Shown here piece by piece: positions 1 through 6,477 of a stretch of DNA of 16,450 nucleotides. The translations under genes and the position numbers were made by a program. Positions within the stretch are counted from its first letter, which is position 1. Every line of letters begins with the position of its first letter. Source of the stretch: CAIWXH01 sp964555675 (lineage in GTDB: Bacteria > Chloroflexota > Chloroflexia > Chloroflexales > Chloroflexaceae); the NCBI GenBank assembly GCA_964555675.1, contig CAZKTU010000137.1, positions 1-16,450 of the forward strand. The letters run 5' to 3'. The notes under the pieces were generated by a model. That model ran no database searches. It had not been told where the DNA came from and was given only the letters and a program-made list of their open reading frames with translations.

Positions 1-2
1 GT

Positions 3-65
3 GGAGGGTTGCGGGGAGGGTGAAGCCTCCCCGGCCCTCCCATGACCAAACAGCTCGGCTGTGTA
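3..65. repeat. GC-rich palindromic intergenic repeat, copy A
   Basis: Nested inverted repeats lie downstream of the minus-strand SDR. An inner stem pairs GGGGAGG (13-19) with CCTCCCC (26-32), and an outer stem pairs GGAGGG (3-8) with CCCTCC (35-40). Positions 29-65 match 14332-14368 at 31 of 37 positions, including an identical 16-mer (29-44). It could also act as a terminator for the SDR, but no T-run follows in that direction, so a dispersed repeat is the safer call. Confidence 0.6.
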
Positions 66-69
66 TGTA

Positions 70-831
70 CTAACGGGCCAGCCAGCCGCCGTCGACGGCC
101 AGCACGTGGCCGTGCACATAGTCGCTCGCCGGCGCGGCCAGGAAGACCACGGCGCCGGCCAGGTCGGCCGGCGTGCCCCAGCGCCCCGCCGGGATGCGCT
201 CGAAGATCTGCCGCCCGCGCACCGGGTCCTCGCGCAGATCCTGGGTGATGTCGGTGGCCATATAGCCCGGCGCGATCGCGTTGACGTTGATCCCGCGACT
301 CGCCCACTCGTTGGTCAGGGCTTTGGTCAGCCCGGCCACGGCGTGTTTGGCCGCCGCGTAGGCCGGCACGTACAGGCCGCCCTGGAACGAGATCAGCGAG
401 GCGATGTTGATGATCTTGCCGCGACCGCGGGGCAGCATGTGCTGGCCCGCCGCCTGTGCGAGGGCCCAGACGCCCACCAGGTTCAGGTTGATCACCGCCA
501 TGAAGTCGTCCATGCTGGTCTCGGCGGACGGGGCGCGCCTCACGATGCCCGCATTGTTGACCAGGATGTCGATCTGGCCCATGGCCTGCGCAGCCTGCGC
601 GAAGGCCGCCACGGCCGCCTCGGGCTGGCTCAGGTCGGCCGTCAGCGAGACGCCGCGCCGCCCGGTCGCGGCGATCGCGGCCAGGGTCGCCTCGCCCTGG
701 CCCGAGCGCGAGACGATCGCCACGTCGGCCCCGGCCTGGGCCAGAGCCACGGCCATGCCCTGGCCAAGGCCCTTGTCGCCGCCGGTCACCAGGGCCATCT
801 GTCCATCGAGGCGGAAGAGATCGGGGGCCAC
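70..831 (-). CDS. kduD: KduD-like SDR oxidoreductase (sugar-acid dehydrogenase)
   Basis: A 253-residue classical short-chain dehydrogenase, the usual length. The Rossmann motif TGGDKGLG is at residues 16-23, NNAG at 92-95, and the catalytic set is N117, S145, Y158 and K162. The stretch around the catalytic Ser (IINIAS, then SFQGG), the later NVNAIAPGYMAT, and the C-terminal IPAGRWG and VDGGWLAR are what I recall of KduD (2-dehydro-3-deoxy-D-gluconate 5-dehydrogenase) and related gluconate 5-dehydrogenases. These are cytosolic NAD(P)-dependent enzymes of uronate and aldonate catabolism. The GTG start is chosen because AAGGAG lies 6 nt upstream; the nearby upstream ATG is out of frame. It is divergent from an RraA-type aldolase, which fits sugar-acid metabolism. 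The fold is certain; the exact substrate is inferred. Confidence 0.88.
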   Translation of the reverse strand: MAPDLFRLDGQMALVTGGDKGLGQGMAVALAQAGADVAIVSRSGQGEATLAAIAATGRRGVSLTADLSQPEAAVAAFAQAAQAMGQIDILVNNAGIVRRAPSAETSMDDFMAVINLNLVGVWALAQAAGQHMLPRGRGKIINIASLISFQGGLYVPAYAAAKHAVAGLTKALTNEWASRGINVNAIAPGYMATDITQDLREDPVRGRQIFERIPAGRWGTPADLAGAVVFLAAPASDYVHGHVLAVDGGWLAR

Positions 832-877
832 GGCGGTCTCCTTGCAGCATAGTCGGCGGAGCGGTAGGTGTGTACGT

Positions 878-883
878 AGTATA
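878..883 (-). promoter_or_regulatory. Candidate -10 box for the KduD-like SDR
   Basis: On the minus strand this reads TATACT, five of six matches to the sigma-70 -10 consensus, about 47 nt before the GTG start. I see no convincing -35 hexamer at 16-18 nt, so it may depend on an activator or not be a promoter. Confidence 0.35.
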
Positions 884-919
884 GGCTATCTTCTGCCCGC
901 GCCGTGATGCTCATGGGGG

Positions 920-969
920 CGCCAACCTGTGCTACCCTATATGCTGTAAGGGTCGCGCCGACGTTGGCG
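920..969. promoter_or_regulatory. Nested dyad between divergent SDR and RraA-family genes
   Basis: CGCCAAC (920-926) is the exact reverse complement of GTTGGCG (963-969). Inside it ACCCT (934-938) pairs with AGGGT (949-953), leaving a central A/T-rich stretch with TATGCT at 940-945 that could be a -10 box for the plus-strand gene. The nearly symmetric arrangement in a divergent intergenic region looks like an operator for a dimeric regulator. No regulator gene is in the window. Confidence 0.4.
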
Positions 970-1009
970 TGGCCGCACAACATGCCTGCGCCCGCAGCGA
1001 GGGAGCCCC

Positions 1010-1747
1010 ATGAGTACCATTTCGGACATCGCACGACCATCGAAGGAGCTGGTTGACGGCCTGGCCAAGATCGGCAGCGCGACCGCCGCGGGCGAGCTCT
1101 ATCGCCTCGGCATCAGGGACCCCTTCGTCAAGGGGCCGGTCTGCTGGACGCCTGGTGTGGCCATCGCCGGCCCCGCCCTAACCCTGCAGATGATGCCCAA
1201 GCGCGAGGATCTCTACAGCGAGGACGAGTATGCGGACCCCGAGCGGCAGCTCCATCGCCACTCGCTCTACAACACCCAGCCCGGCGACTTCATTGTGGTC
1301 GACGCCCGCGGCGATATGGCCAGCGGCATCTTCGGCGAGATGATGCTGACCTACTTCAAGGGCCGCGGCGGCGTGGGCGTGCTGATCGACGGCTGCATCC
1401 GCGACTACCCCAAGGCCAAGGATCTGGGCCTCGGCATGTGGTTGCGCGGCGTGACCCCTAACTTCCACACCCAGACCAGCCTCGCGCCCTTCGCCGTCAA
1501 CGTCCCCGTCGCCTGCGGCGGCGTCCTCGTGATTCCCGGCGATATCATCGTCGCCGACGACGATGGCGCCGTGGTCGTGCCGATCGCCCTGGCCCCCCAG
1601 CTGCTCGCCAAGGCCAGCGAGCACGCCGAGTGGGAGGACTTCGCCCGCATGCGCCTCAGCCAGGGCGGCGACCTGCGCAAGTACTACCCGCTGCGCGCAG
1701 ATGCCCAGGAGGAGTACGAGGCCTGGCGCAAGACCCAGGGCTCCTAG
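1010..1747 (+). CDS. RraA / HMG-aldolase family protein
   Basis: A 245-residue protein of the RraA-like fold, which includes class II 4-hydroxy-4-methyl-2-oxoglutarate/4-carboxy-4-hydroxy-2-oxoadipate aldolases and RNase E regulator RraA. GEMM is at residues 109-112 and the signature GVLIDGCIRD ends in R131-D132, the Arg-Asp pair that binds substrate and metal in the aldolases. The later LRGVTP and the IPGDIIVADDDGAVVVP stretch are also typical. It is longer than E. coli RraA (about 160 residues), with extra N-terminal residues and an acidic C-terminal tail, like members found in sugar-acid gene clusters. A cytosolic metal-dependent aldolase/decarboxylase releasing pyruvate is more likely than RNase regulation. 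GAGGGAG just upstream sets the start. It is divergent from the KduD-like gene. Confidence 0.88.
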   Translation: MSTISDIARPSKELVDGLAKIGSATAAGELYRLGIRDPFVKGPVCWTPGVAIAGPALTLQMMPKREDLYSEDEYADPERQLHRHSLYNTQPGDFIVVDARGDMASGIFGEMMLTYFKGRGGVGVLIDGCIRDYPKAKDLGLGMWLRGVTPNFHTQTSLAPFAVNVPVACGGVLVIPGDIIVADDDGAVVVPIALAPQLLAKASEHAEWEDFARMRLSQGGDLRKYYPLRADAQEEYEAWRKTQGS

Positions 1748-1751
1748 TTCT

Positions 1752-1910
1752 CTGGAAGTGCCAGCCCGTTTGTGACCAAGGACGAAAGACCAAAGACCAA
1801 TCAGGCGGCAGCCCCGTGCCCTTTCCGCTGGCTTCGACAGGCTCAGCCGGCGGTCGCCTGAGCTTGGTCTTTGGTCCCTGGTCTTTGGTCTGAACAGGCA
1901 CAGCCAGGAA
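1752..1910. repeat. GACCAA-type inverted-repeat element, copy 1
   Basis: This intergenic stretch between convergent genes carries tandem GACCAA-type units at 1774-1800. An inverted set lies at 1863-1890, with GGTCTTTGGTC repeated. Between the arms a small hairpin pairs GCTGGCT (1827-1833) with AGCCGGC, one mismatch, around CGACAGGCTC. The leading flank (TCTGGAAGTGCC) resembles that of a second copy at 14911-15020. It encodes only spurious low-complexity peptides. It may work as a bidirectional terminator or a miniature mobile repeat; the sequence alone does not say. Confidence 0.65.
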
Positions 1911-1927
1911 AGCCAAGCCTGCCCTCA

Positions 1928-2086
1928 TCAGCGCCCGCGCAGCCGGTCGATCAGCTCCTTGGCCCACTCGCGCGCCCCCGGCAGGTAGGCGAAGAGGATG
2001 CTGACCGAGGACATGACGCCGGCGACGACCAGGAGCAGCAGCATTAGGAAGACGATCAGCAGGGCCAGGGGGTTGTCGAGGGACAT
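1928..2086 (-). CDS. Small single-pass membrane protein (52 aa), unrecognised
   Basis: A short gene reading MSLDNPLALL, then a strongly hydrophobic stretch (roughly residues 6-35, rich in L, V, I, F), then a basic amphipathic tail with REWAKELIDRLRGR. GGAGG lies 4 nt before the ATG, and the gene starts 31 nt after the Rieske oxygenase stop on the same strand, so it is probably the third cistron of that unit. I recognise no family. The shape suggests one or two membrane segments with the positive tail inside. It might anchor or support the oxygenase, or be an unrelated small membrane protein. Hydrophobicity, ribosome binding site and operon position together support it as real. Confidence 0.68.
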   Translation of the reverse strand: MSLDNPLALLIVFLMLLLLVVAGVMSSVSILFAYLPGAREWAKELIDRLRGR

Positions 2087-2117
2087 TCTGCCTCCATCCA
2101 TAGCCCGCGGGGCGCTC

Positions 2118-3092
2118 TCAGGCTGTCCCGAAGCGCAGCCCCAGCTCGCGCAGCCAGCGCCTGTAGGCGATCGCCACCCGGTCCGAGCGCAGGTGCAGCT
2201 CGGCCTGCAGGTCGAGCGGCAGCAGCTCGGGGCGCTGTGATTCGACGATGGCCCGATCCTCCTCGAAGATCGCCGCGATGCGCGGCGTGTAGTCGAGCTC
2301 GAGCTGCGCGCCGTCCGCGACGGCCGTGGTGGCCACCAGGAACCACGCGCTGCTGTCGAGAGCGTCGTGGGGAGTCACTGCAAGCATCATGCCGTTGGTC
2401 GCCGCGGGCATGTGTTTGGTGAAGTGGGCCGCCAGGGGCCTGTAGGCGTGGTAGGTGTAGGTCACCAGCCCCGCGCTGCCCCCGAAGGGGTCGGGCTGGT
2501 AGACCGGGATGGGGTCCGACTCGACGCCCGCCGGCGTGATGCGGGCCTCGAACTCGCCCAGCTCGGGGCGGCGTGGGTCGCCCAGCACCCCCTCGTGCAC
2601 GAAGGGGAAGTGGGCCGCGTCCAGGTAGTTCTCGATCAGGCGCGGGCCGTGGGCGCGAATGTGCTCGAACGGCCCGCAGACCGCCGTGCCGAAGCGCGGG
2701 TCGCCCCACTCGGGGAAGGGCGGGATGTCGCCGCTGGGCTCGCCCAGGCAGACCCAGAGCAGCCCGTAGCGCTCGCGCACCAGGAAGCGCCGGGCCACGG
2801 CCCGGGCCGGCGGGGCCTGCTCGGGGTGGGCCGGCATCAGCGTGCAGCGCCCGTCGCGCGCGTAGCTCCAGCCGTGGTACGGGCAGCGTAGCTGCTCGCC
2901 CTCGACCCTGCCGAGCGAGAGCCGTGCGCCCCGGTGGACACAGAGATCCTGCCAGGCGCAGGCCTCGCCTCCGGCCCGCCAGAGCACCAGGTCTTCGCCG
3001 AGCAGCCGGGCGGCCAGTACGCCGCCCTCGCCCAGGTCGCGGTCGCGGGCCACCGGGTGCCAGTCGTTGATCAGGACCGGGTCGTCGATCAT
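2118..3092 (-). CDS. Rieske [2Fe-2S] non-haem iron oxygenase, alpha subunit
   Basis: A 324-residue oxygenase component. The N-terminal Rieske domain has C51-x-H53 and C70-x2-H73 as cluster ligands. The catalytic domain carries N155-Y-L-D158-A-A-H161-x4-H166, the mononuclear iron site with the bridging Asp. Size and motifs resemble VanA-, PAO- and toluenesulfonate-type single-subunit oxygenases that hydroxylate or O-demethylate aromatic and other substrates using electrons from a separate reductase. No reductase or ferredoxin gene is in the window. The start is fixed by GGAGG 7 nt upstream and by the ATGA overlap with the GNAT gene's stop; the open frame continues upstream but that part is antisense to, or overlaps, other genes. 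Substrate unknown. Confidence 0.9.
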   Translation of the reverse strand: MIDDPVLINDWHPVARDRDLGEGGVLAARLLGEDLVLWRAGGEACAWQDLCVHRGARLSLGRVEGEQLRCPYHGWSYARDGRCTLMPAHPEQAPPARAVARRFLVRERYGLLWVCLGEPSGDIPPFPEWGDPRFGTAVCGPFEHIRAHGPRLIENYLDAAHFPFVHEGVLGDPRRPELGEFEARITPAGVESDPIPVYQPDPFGGSAGLVTYTYHAYRPLAAHFTKHMPAATNGMMLAVTPHDALDSSAWFLVATTAVADGAQLELDYTPRIAAIFEEDRAIVESQRPELLPLDLQAELHLRSDRVAIAYRRWLRELGLRFGTA

Positions 3093-3619
3093 AGGGTTGC
3101 CTCCAGCGCCGGTCGGGCCGGCCGTACGAGCACGAGGTCGTGGAAGACGACTGAGTAGACGCGGACGTCCATGCGCCCGACCGTGGCGAAGCCGTGGCGC
3201 TCGTAGAAGCGCAGCGCCCGCTCGTTGCGCTCCCAGGCGCAGAGCCAGAGCGGCGCGGGCGTGGCGGCGCAGGCCGCCGCGAGCAGGGCCACCCCCACCC
3301 CGCGCCCCTGATACTCCTGGTCGACATAAAGCTGGCCGAGCTCGACGGCGCCCGGCTCGACGCCGGCCGGCGGGTCGGGCGTCGCCAGGCGCGCGTAGCC
3401 GGCGAGGTGCGCGTCTACAGTCGCCACGAAGAGCGGCATGGGGCCGGTCGCGAGCAGGGCGAAGGCCTGGGGCGAAAAATACTCGTCCAGGTAGGCCCGC
3501 AGCATGGGCCGCGGGATGGCCATCCCGTAAGTCGCGGCGAAGACGCGGGCGCCCAGCGCGGCGAGGGCTGCGCTGTCGCCGGGCGTGGCGGGGCGGATGG
3601 TCGGCGCACTCTCGGCCAT
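3089..3619 (-). CDS. GNAT-family N-acetyltransferase
   Basis: About 176 residues from the chosen ATG. The N-terminal IRPATPGDSAALAAL is a standard GNAT opening. The acetyl-CoA binding loop is ELGQLYVDQEYQGRGVGVALL (the Q/R-x-x-G-x-G/A motif is QGRGVG). The C-terminal NERALRFYERHGF is the GNAT motif B. These proteins transfer acetyl groups from acetyl-CoA to amines. It is first of a minus-strand unit and its stop overlaps the Rieske gene start (ATGA), so translation is probably coupled. The ATG at 3619 lacks a strong ribosome binding site; a GTG at 3661 is an in-frame alternative, but the family homology begins after the ATG. Substrate cannot be told. Confidence 0.85.
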   Translation of the reverse strand: MAESAPTIRPATPGDSAALAALGARVFAATYGMAIPRPMLRAYLDEYFSPQAFALLATGPMPLFVATVDAHLAGYARLATPDPPAGVEPGAVELGQLYVDQEYQGRGVGVALLAAACAATPAPLWLCAWERNERALRFYERHGFATVGRMDVRVYSVVFHDLVLVRPARPALEATL

Positions 3620-3692
3620 GGCGTCTGTCTCTGGCGGCGGGGCAGGCGCCGATCCTAGCACAGACCCGCCCGGCTGTCGAACGGGCGACGCA

Positions 3693-3701
3693 TGCTATAA
3701 T
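3693..3701 (+). promoter_or_regulatory. Extended -10 promoter of the isomerase/KARI-like operon
   Basis: TGCTATAAT combines a perfect TATAAT (3696-3701) with the TG of an extended -10 element. It lies 45 nt before the ATG at 3747. No good -35 hexamer is present, as expected for extended -10 promoters. Confidence 0.6.
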
Positions 3702-3746
3702 TCTGACACCCCGCCCGCAGCGAATAGTCACGTAGAGGTGACCCCA

Positions 3747-4592
3747 ATGCGCCCACGTCTGGCCTGCGCCGACTTCACCTTCCCGCTGCTCCCCCACGAC
3801 AAGGTGCTACAGCTGATCGCTATGCTCGAGTTCGAGGGCGTCGATCTAGGCCTCTTCGAGGGCCGCTCGCACCTCTGGCCCTCGCGCGAGTTCGCCGATC
3901 TGCCCGCTGCGGCCCGCCGCCTGCGCGCCCGCCTCGACGAGCTCGGCCTGGCCGCCGCCGACGTCTTTCTGCAGCTCAACCCCGACTTCGAGCCCTACGC
4001 CGTCAACCAGCCCGACCCCGCGCGCCGCCGTCACGCCCGCGAGCAGTTTGCCCGCACCCTCGAGTACGCCGCCCTGCTCGGCGCGGGCCACGTCACCGGC
4101 CTGCCCGGGGTCAGCTTCGCCTCCGAGACGCCCGAGGCCTCGTGGGAGCGCGCCGTCGAGGAGTTGGCCTGGCGGGTCGAGCAGGCCCGCGCCCACGGCC
4201 TGGTCTTCGCCGTCGAGGCCCACGTCGGCTCGCTCGTGCCCCGGCCCGACCTGGCCGCCGCCCTGGTCGCCCAGGTGCCCGGCCTCACCCTGACCCTCGA
4301 CTACACCCACTTCACCCGCCTCGGCATGGCCGACAGCGAGATCGAGCCGCTCGTCCCCCTCGCCAGCCATTTCCACATCCGCGGCGCCCGCCCCGGCCGG
4401 CTCCAGGCTTCGCTCAAGGAAAACCAGATCGACTACGAGCGGGTCATCGCCGCCGCTCAGGCCGCCGGCTACCCCGGCTGGCTCGGCGTCGAGTATGTCT
4501 GGATGGACTGGGAGCACTGCAACGAGTGCGATAACGTCTCCGAGAGTATCCTCTTCCGCGATCTGCTGCGGCAGCTCACCAGCAGCTGGTAG
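3747..4592 (+). CDS. Sugar phosphate isomerase/epimerase-like TIM barrel protein
   Basis: A 281-residue member of the xylose-isomerase-like TIM barrel (AP_endonuc_2) superfamily, which includes hydroxypyruvate isomerase, tagatose/psicose epimerases, inosose dehydratase and 3-dehydroshikimate dehydratase. Likely metal-site residues lie at strand ends: Glu in FAVEAHVGS (about 157), Asp in LTLDYTHF (about 184), His in SHFHIRGAR (about 209), and Glu in LGVEYVW (about 249). The start is set by GAGGTGA shortly upstream of the ATG; the frame is open further upstream but without a ribosome binding site. It leads a plus-strand unit with a KARI-like protein and an SDR. The C-terminal CNECDN pair of cysteines is unusual. 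A cytosolic enzyme acting on a sugar or sugar acid is likely; substrate unknown. Confidence 0.87.
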   Translation: MRPRLACADFTFPLLPHDKVLQLIAMLEFEGVDLGLFEGRSHLWPSREFADLPAAARRLRARLDELGLAAADVFLQLNPDFEPYAVNQPDPARRRHAREQFARTLEYAALLGAGHVTGLPGVSFASETPEASWERAVEELAWRVEQARAHGLVFAVEAHVGSLVPRPDLAAALVAQVPGLTLTLDYTHFTRLGMADSEIEPLVPLASHFHIRGARPGRLQASLKENQIDYERVIAAAQAAGYPGWLGVEYVWMDWEHCNECDNVSESILFRDLLRQLTSSW

Positions 4593-4619
4593 ATCTTCGC
4601 TACGAGCACTGGGGTGGCA

Positions 4620-4652
4620 GTGGAGGGGCCTGGCCCCTCCACACCTCCTCGC
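4620..4652. repeat. GTGGAGGGGCC palindromic repeat, copy 1
   Basis: A perfect inverted repeat pairs GTGGAGGGGCC (4620-4630) with GGCCCCTCCAC (4632-4642) around one T, followed by ACCTCCTCGC. A near-identical copy lies at 13345-13375. It sits in the 83-nt gap between the isomerase and KARI-like genes, so it may form a hairpin that stabilises or attenuates the shared mRNA. A second small stem, CCAAC/GTTGG (4652-4668), follows it just before the next start. Confidence 0.7.
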
Positions 4653-4675
4653 CAACCAAGAAAGTTGGTGCTTTC

Positions 4676-5683
4676 ATGCAACTCCTCTTCGACGCCGACG
4701 CCTCCCTCGCGCCCCTCGACGGCAAGACCGTGGCCGTGCTCGGCTACGGCAACCAGGGGCAGGCCCAGGCCCTCAATATGCGCGACAACGGGGTGCAGGT
4801 GATCGTCGGCAACCGCGACGACCTCTACCGCGAGCGCGCCATTGCCGACGGCTTCGCGCCCGTCTCGATCGCCGAGGCCGCCGCCGCGGGCGACGTGCTG
4901 CTGGTGCTCACCACCGACGAGTCGCAGCCCCAGATCTGGCCCGAGCAGATCGCCCCCGGCCTGCGCCCCGGCAAGGCCGTGGTCTGGGCGAGCGGCTACA
5001 ACGTCGGCTACGGCCTCATCCAGCCCCCGCCCGACGTCGATGTGCTGATGGTCGCGCCGCGCATGACCGGGGTGAATGTGCGCGAGCTCTTCCTGCGCGG
5101 CAGCGGCGCCCTGGCCCAGTTCGCCGTCCAGCAAGACGCGACCGGCAACGGGCGGGCCCTCTGCCTGGCCATCTGCAAGGCCGTCGGCCTCACCCGTGGC
5201 GGGGTCTTCGAGTCGAGCTTCCGCGAGGAGGCCGAGCTCGATCTCTTCGCCGAGCAGGTGGTCTGGGCCGGGATCACCGCCTGGTTCCAGGAGTGCTTTG
5301 CGATCGGGGTCGAGCACGGCTTCTCGCCCGAGCTGATGGTGATGGAGCTCTACGCCTCGGGCGAGACCGCCGAGATCTTCGCCGCCATGACCCGCAACGG
5401 CTTCTTCCGCCAGATGAGCCACCACTCCACCACCAGCCAGTACGGCACCCTCTCGCGCGGGCCCGCCCTGATCGGCGAGCAGATGCGGGCCCTGGCCCGC
5501 GAGACCCTGCGCCGCGACATCGCCGGCGGGGCTTTCGTCAAGGAGTGGAGCGACGAGCAGGCCGGCGGGGCGGGCCGCCTCGACGCGCTGCGCCGCGCCG
5601 CCCTGGCCCACCCGATGAGCCAGGCCGAGCAGGCGGTGATCGCCGCCGTGCAGCGCGCCGCCCAGGCCGCGCGGGAGGGTTGA
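4676..5683 (+). CDS. Ketol-acid reductoisomerase-like protein with altered active site
   Basis: 335 residues, class I KARI length, with an N-terminal NAD(P) Rossmann domain (VAVLGYGNQGQAQALNMRD, residues 19-37) and the C-terminal all-helical domain. QDATG (153-157), FREEAELDLFAEQ (182-194) and SQYG follow the KARI order, and metal ligands corresponding to D190 and E194 are kept as D189 and E193. The catalytic positions are changed: FAHG is WASG (S106 for His), APKGPGH is APRMTGV (R129 for Lys), and FECLHE is MELYASGE, so the second C-terminal Glu ligand is Ser with a Glu two residues later. True KARI is IlvC of branched-chain amino acid synthesis; this is probably a paralogue reducing or isomerising another hydroxy-keto acid. 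No clear ribosome binding site precedes the ATG. It is 4 nt from the next gene. Confidence 0.82.
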   Translation: MQLLFDADASLAPLDGKTVAVLGYGNQGQAQALNMRDNGVQVIVGNRDDLYRERAIADGFAPVSIAEAAAAGDVLLVLTTDESQPQIWPEQIAPGLRPGKAVVWASGYNVGYGLIQPPPDVDVLMVAPRMTGVNVRELFLRGSGALAQFAVQQDATGNGRALCLAICKAVGLTRGGVFESSFREEAELDLFAEQVVWAGITAWFQECFAIGVEHGFSPELMVMELYASGETAEIFAAMTRNGFFRQMSHHSTTSQYGTLSRGPALIGEQMRALARETLRRDIAGGAFVKEWSDEQAGGAGRLDALRRAALAHPMSQAEQAVIAAVQRAAQAAREG

Positions 5684-5687
5684 GCCC

Positions 5688-6473
5688 ATGGGCAAGCTGG
5701 CCGGCAAGGTCGCGCTCGTGACGGGCGCCGCCCAGGGCATCGGTCTGGGCATCGCCCGCGTCTTCGCCGCCGAGGGCGCCGCCGTGGCCCTGGCCGACCT
5801 GAGCGACGCGGGCGAGGCCGCCGCCGCCGAGCTCAGGGCGACGGGCGCCCAGGCCCTCTTCGTGCGCGCCGACGTGACGCGTGAGGACGAGGTGCGCGCC
5901 CTCGTCGCCGCCGCCGTGGCTCGTTTTGGGCGGCTCGACATCGTCGTGAACAACGCCGGGATCGTGGCCGTGCGCAGCGTCGAGGAGAGCAGCGTCGAGG
6001 AGTGGGACCAGGTCATGGCGGTGAATGTGCGCTCGATCTTCCTCAGCGCCAAGTACGCCCTGCCGCACCTGCGCGCCGCCGGCGGCGGCAGCATCCTCAA
6101 CGTGGCCTCGGTCTCGAGCTTCATCGCCCAGCAGGGCACGCCAGCCTACTGCGCCAGCAAGGGCGCCGTGCTGATGCTCACCAAAGCCCTGGCCCTCGAC
6201 TATGGGCGCGAGCGGGTGCGGGTCAACTGTATCTGCCCCGGCATCACCGACACGCCCATGCTGCGCTACCACGTGCGCCACGCCGCCGACCCCGACGCGC
6301 ACCTGCGCAGCCGCCTGGCCCGCGTGCCCAGCGGCGAGATGCTCTACCCCGAGGATATGGGCCGCGCCGCCGCCTTCCTCTGCAGCGACGAGGCCGCCGG
6401 CATCACCGGGACCTCGCTGGTGGTCGACGGCGGCTACATCGCCGCCGCCGAGTTCAGCCCGCCCGTGGGGTGA
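5688..6473 (+). CDS. SDR family NAD-dependent oxidoreductase
   Basis: A 261-residue classical SDR. TGAAQGIG is at residues 12-19, D37 ends the second strand (favouring NAD over NADP), NNAG at 88-91, and the catalytic residues are N113, S141, Y154 and K158. The CPGITDTPM stretch and the C-terminal GTSLVVDGGYIAA are standard. It is cytosolic and probably oxidises a secondary alcohol of a sugar, polyol or hydroxy acid. The ATG follows GGGAGGGT, which overlaps the end of the KARI-like gene; only 4 nt separate the two, so they are co-transcribed. The stop codon is 4 nt from that of the convergent molybdenum enzyme gene. Substrate not assignable from sequence. Confidence 0.92.
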   Translation: MGKLAGKVALVTGAAQGIGLGIARVFAAEGAAVALADLSDAGEAAAAELRATGAQALFVRADVTREDEVRALVAAAVARFGRLDIVVNNAGIVAVRSVEESSVEEWDQVMAVNVRSIFLSAKYALPHLRAAGGGSILNVASVSSFIAQQGTPAYCASKGAVLMLTKALALDYGRERVRVNCICPGITDTPMLRYHVRHAADPDAHLRSRLARVPSGEMLYPEDMGRAAAFLCSDEAAGITGTSLVVDGGYIAAAEFSPPVG

Positions 6474-6477
6474 GGCC

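Noticed and set aside
61..852. Long plus-strand open frame opposite the KduD-like gene
   Set aside because: Composition is Arg/Gly/His-rich with no recognisable domain, and the opposite strand holds a full SDR with motifs and a ribosome binding site.
1656..1967. Minus-strand frame across the first GACCAA element
   Set aside because: Its peptide comes from the repeat itself (DQGPKTK-like) and overlaps a real gene and the small membrane protein.
3093..3797. N-terminal extension of the Rieske frame up to 3797
   Set aside because: The extension is Arg/Ala-rich shadow of the GNAT gene; the ATG at 3092 has GGAGG and begins the family homology.
4676..5683. Plain assignment of this gene as ilvC of branched-chain amino acid synthesis
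   Set aside because: Catalytic positions are changed and no ilvB, ilvN, leu or ilvD genes are adjacent.
4469..6139. 556-codon minus-strand open frame
   Set aside because: It is antisense to the KARI-like and SDR genes, which carry clear motifs; the predicted peptide is low complexity.
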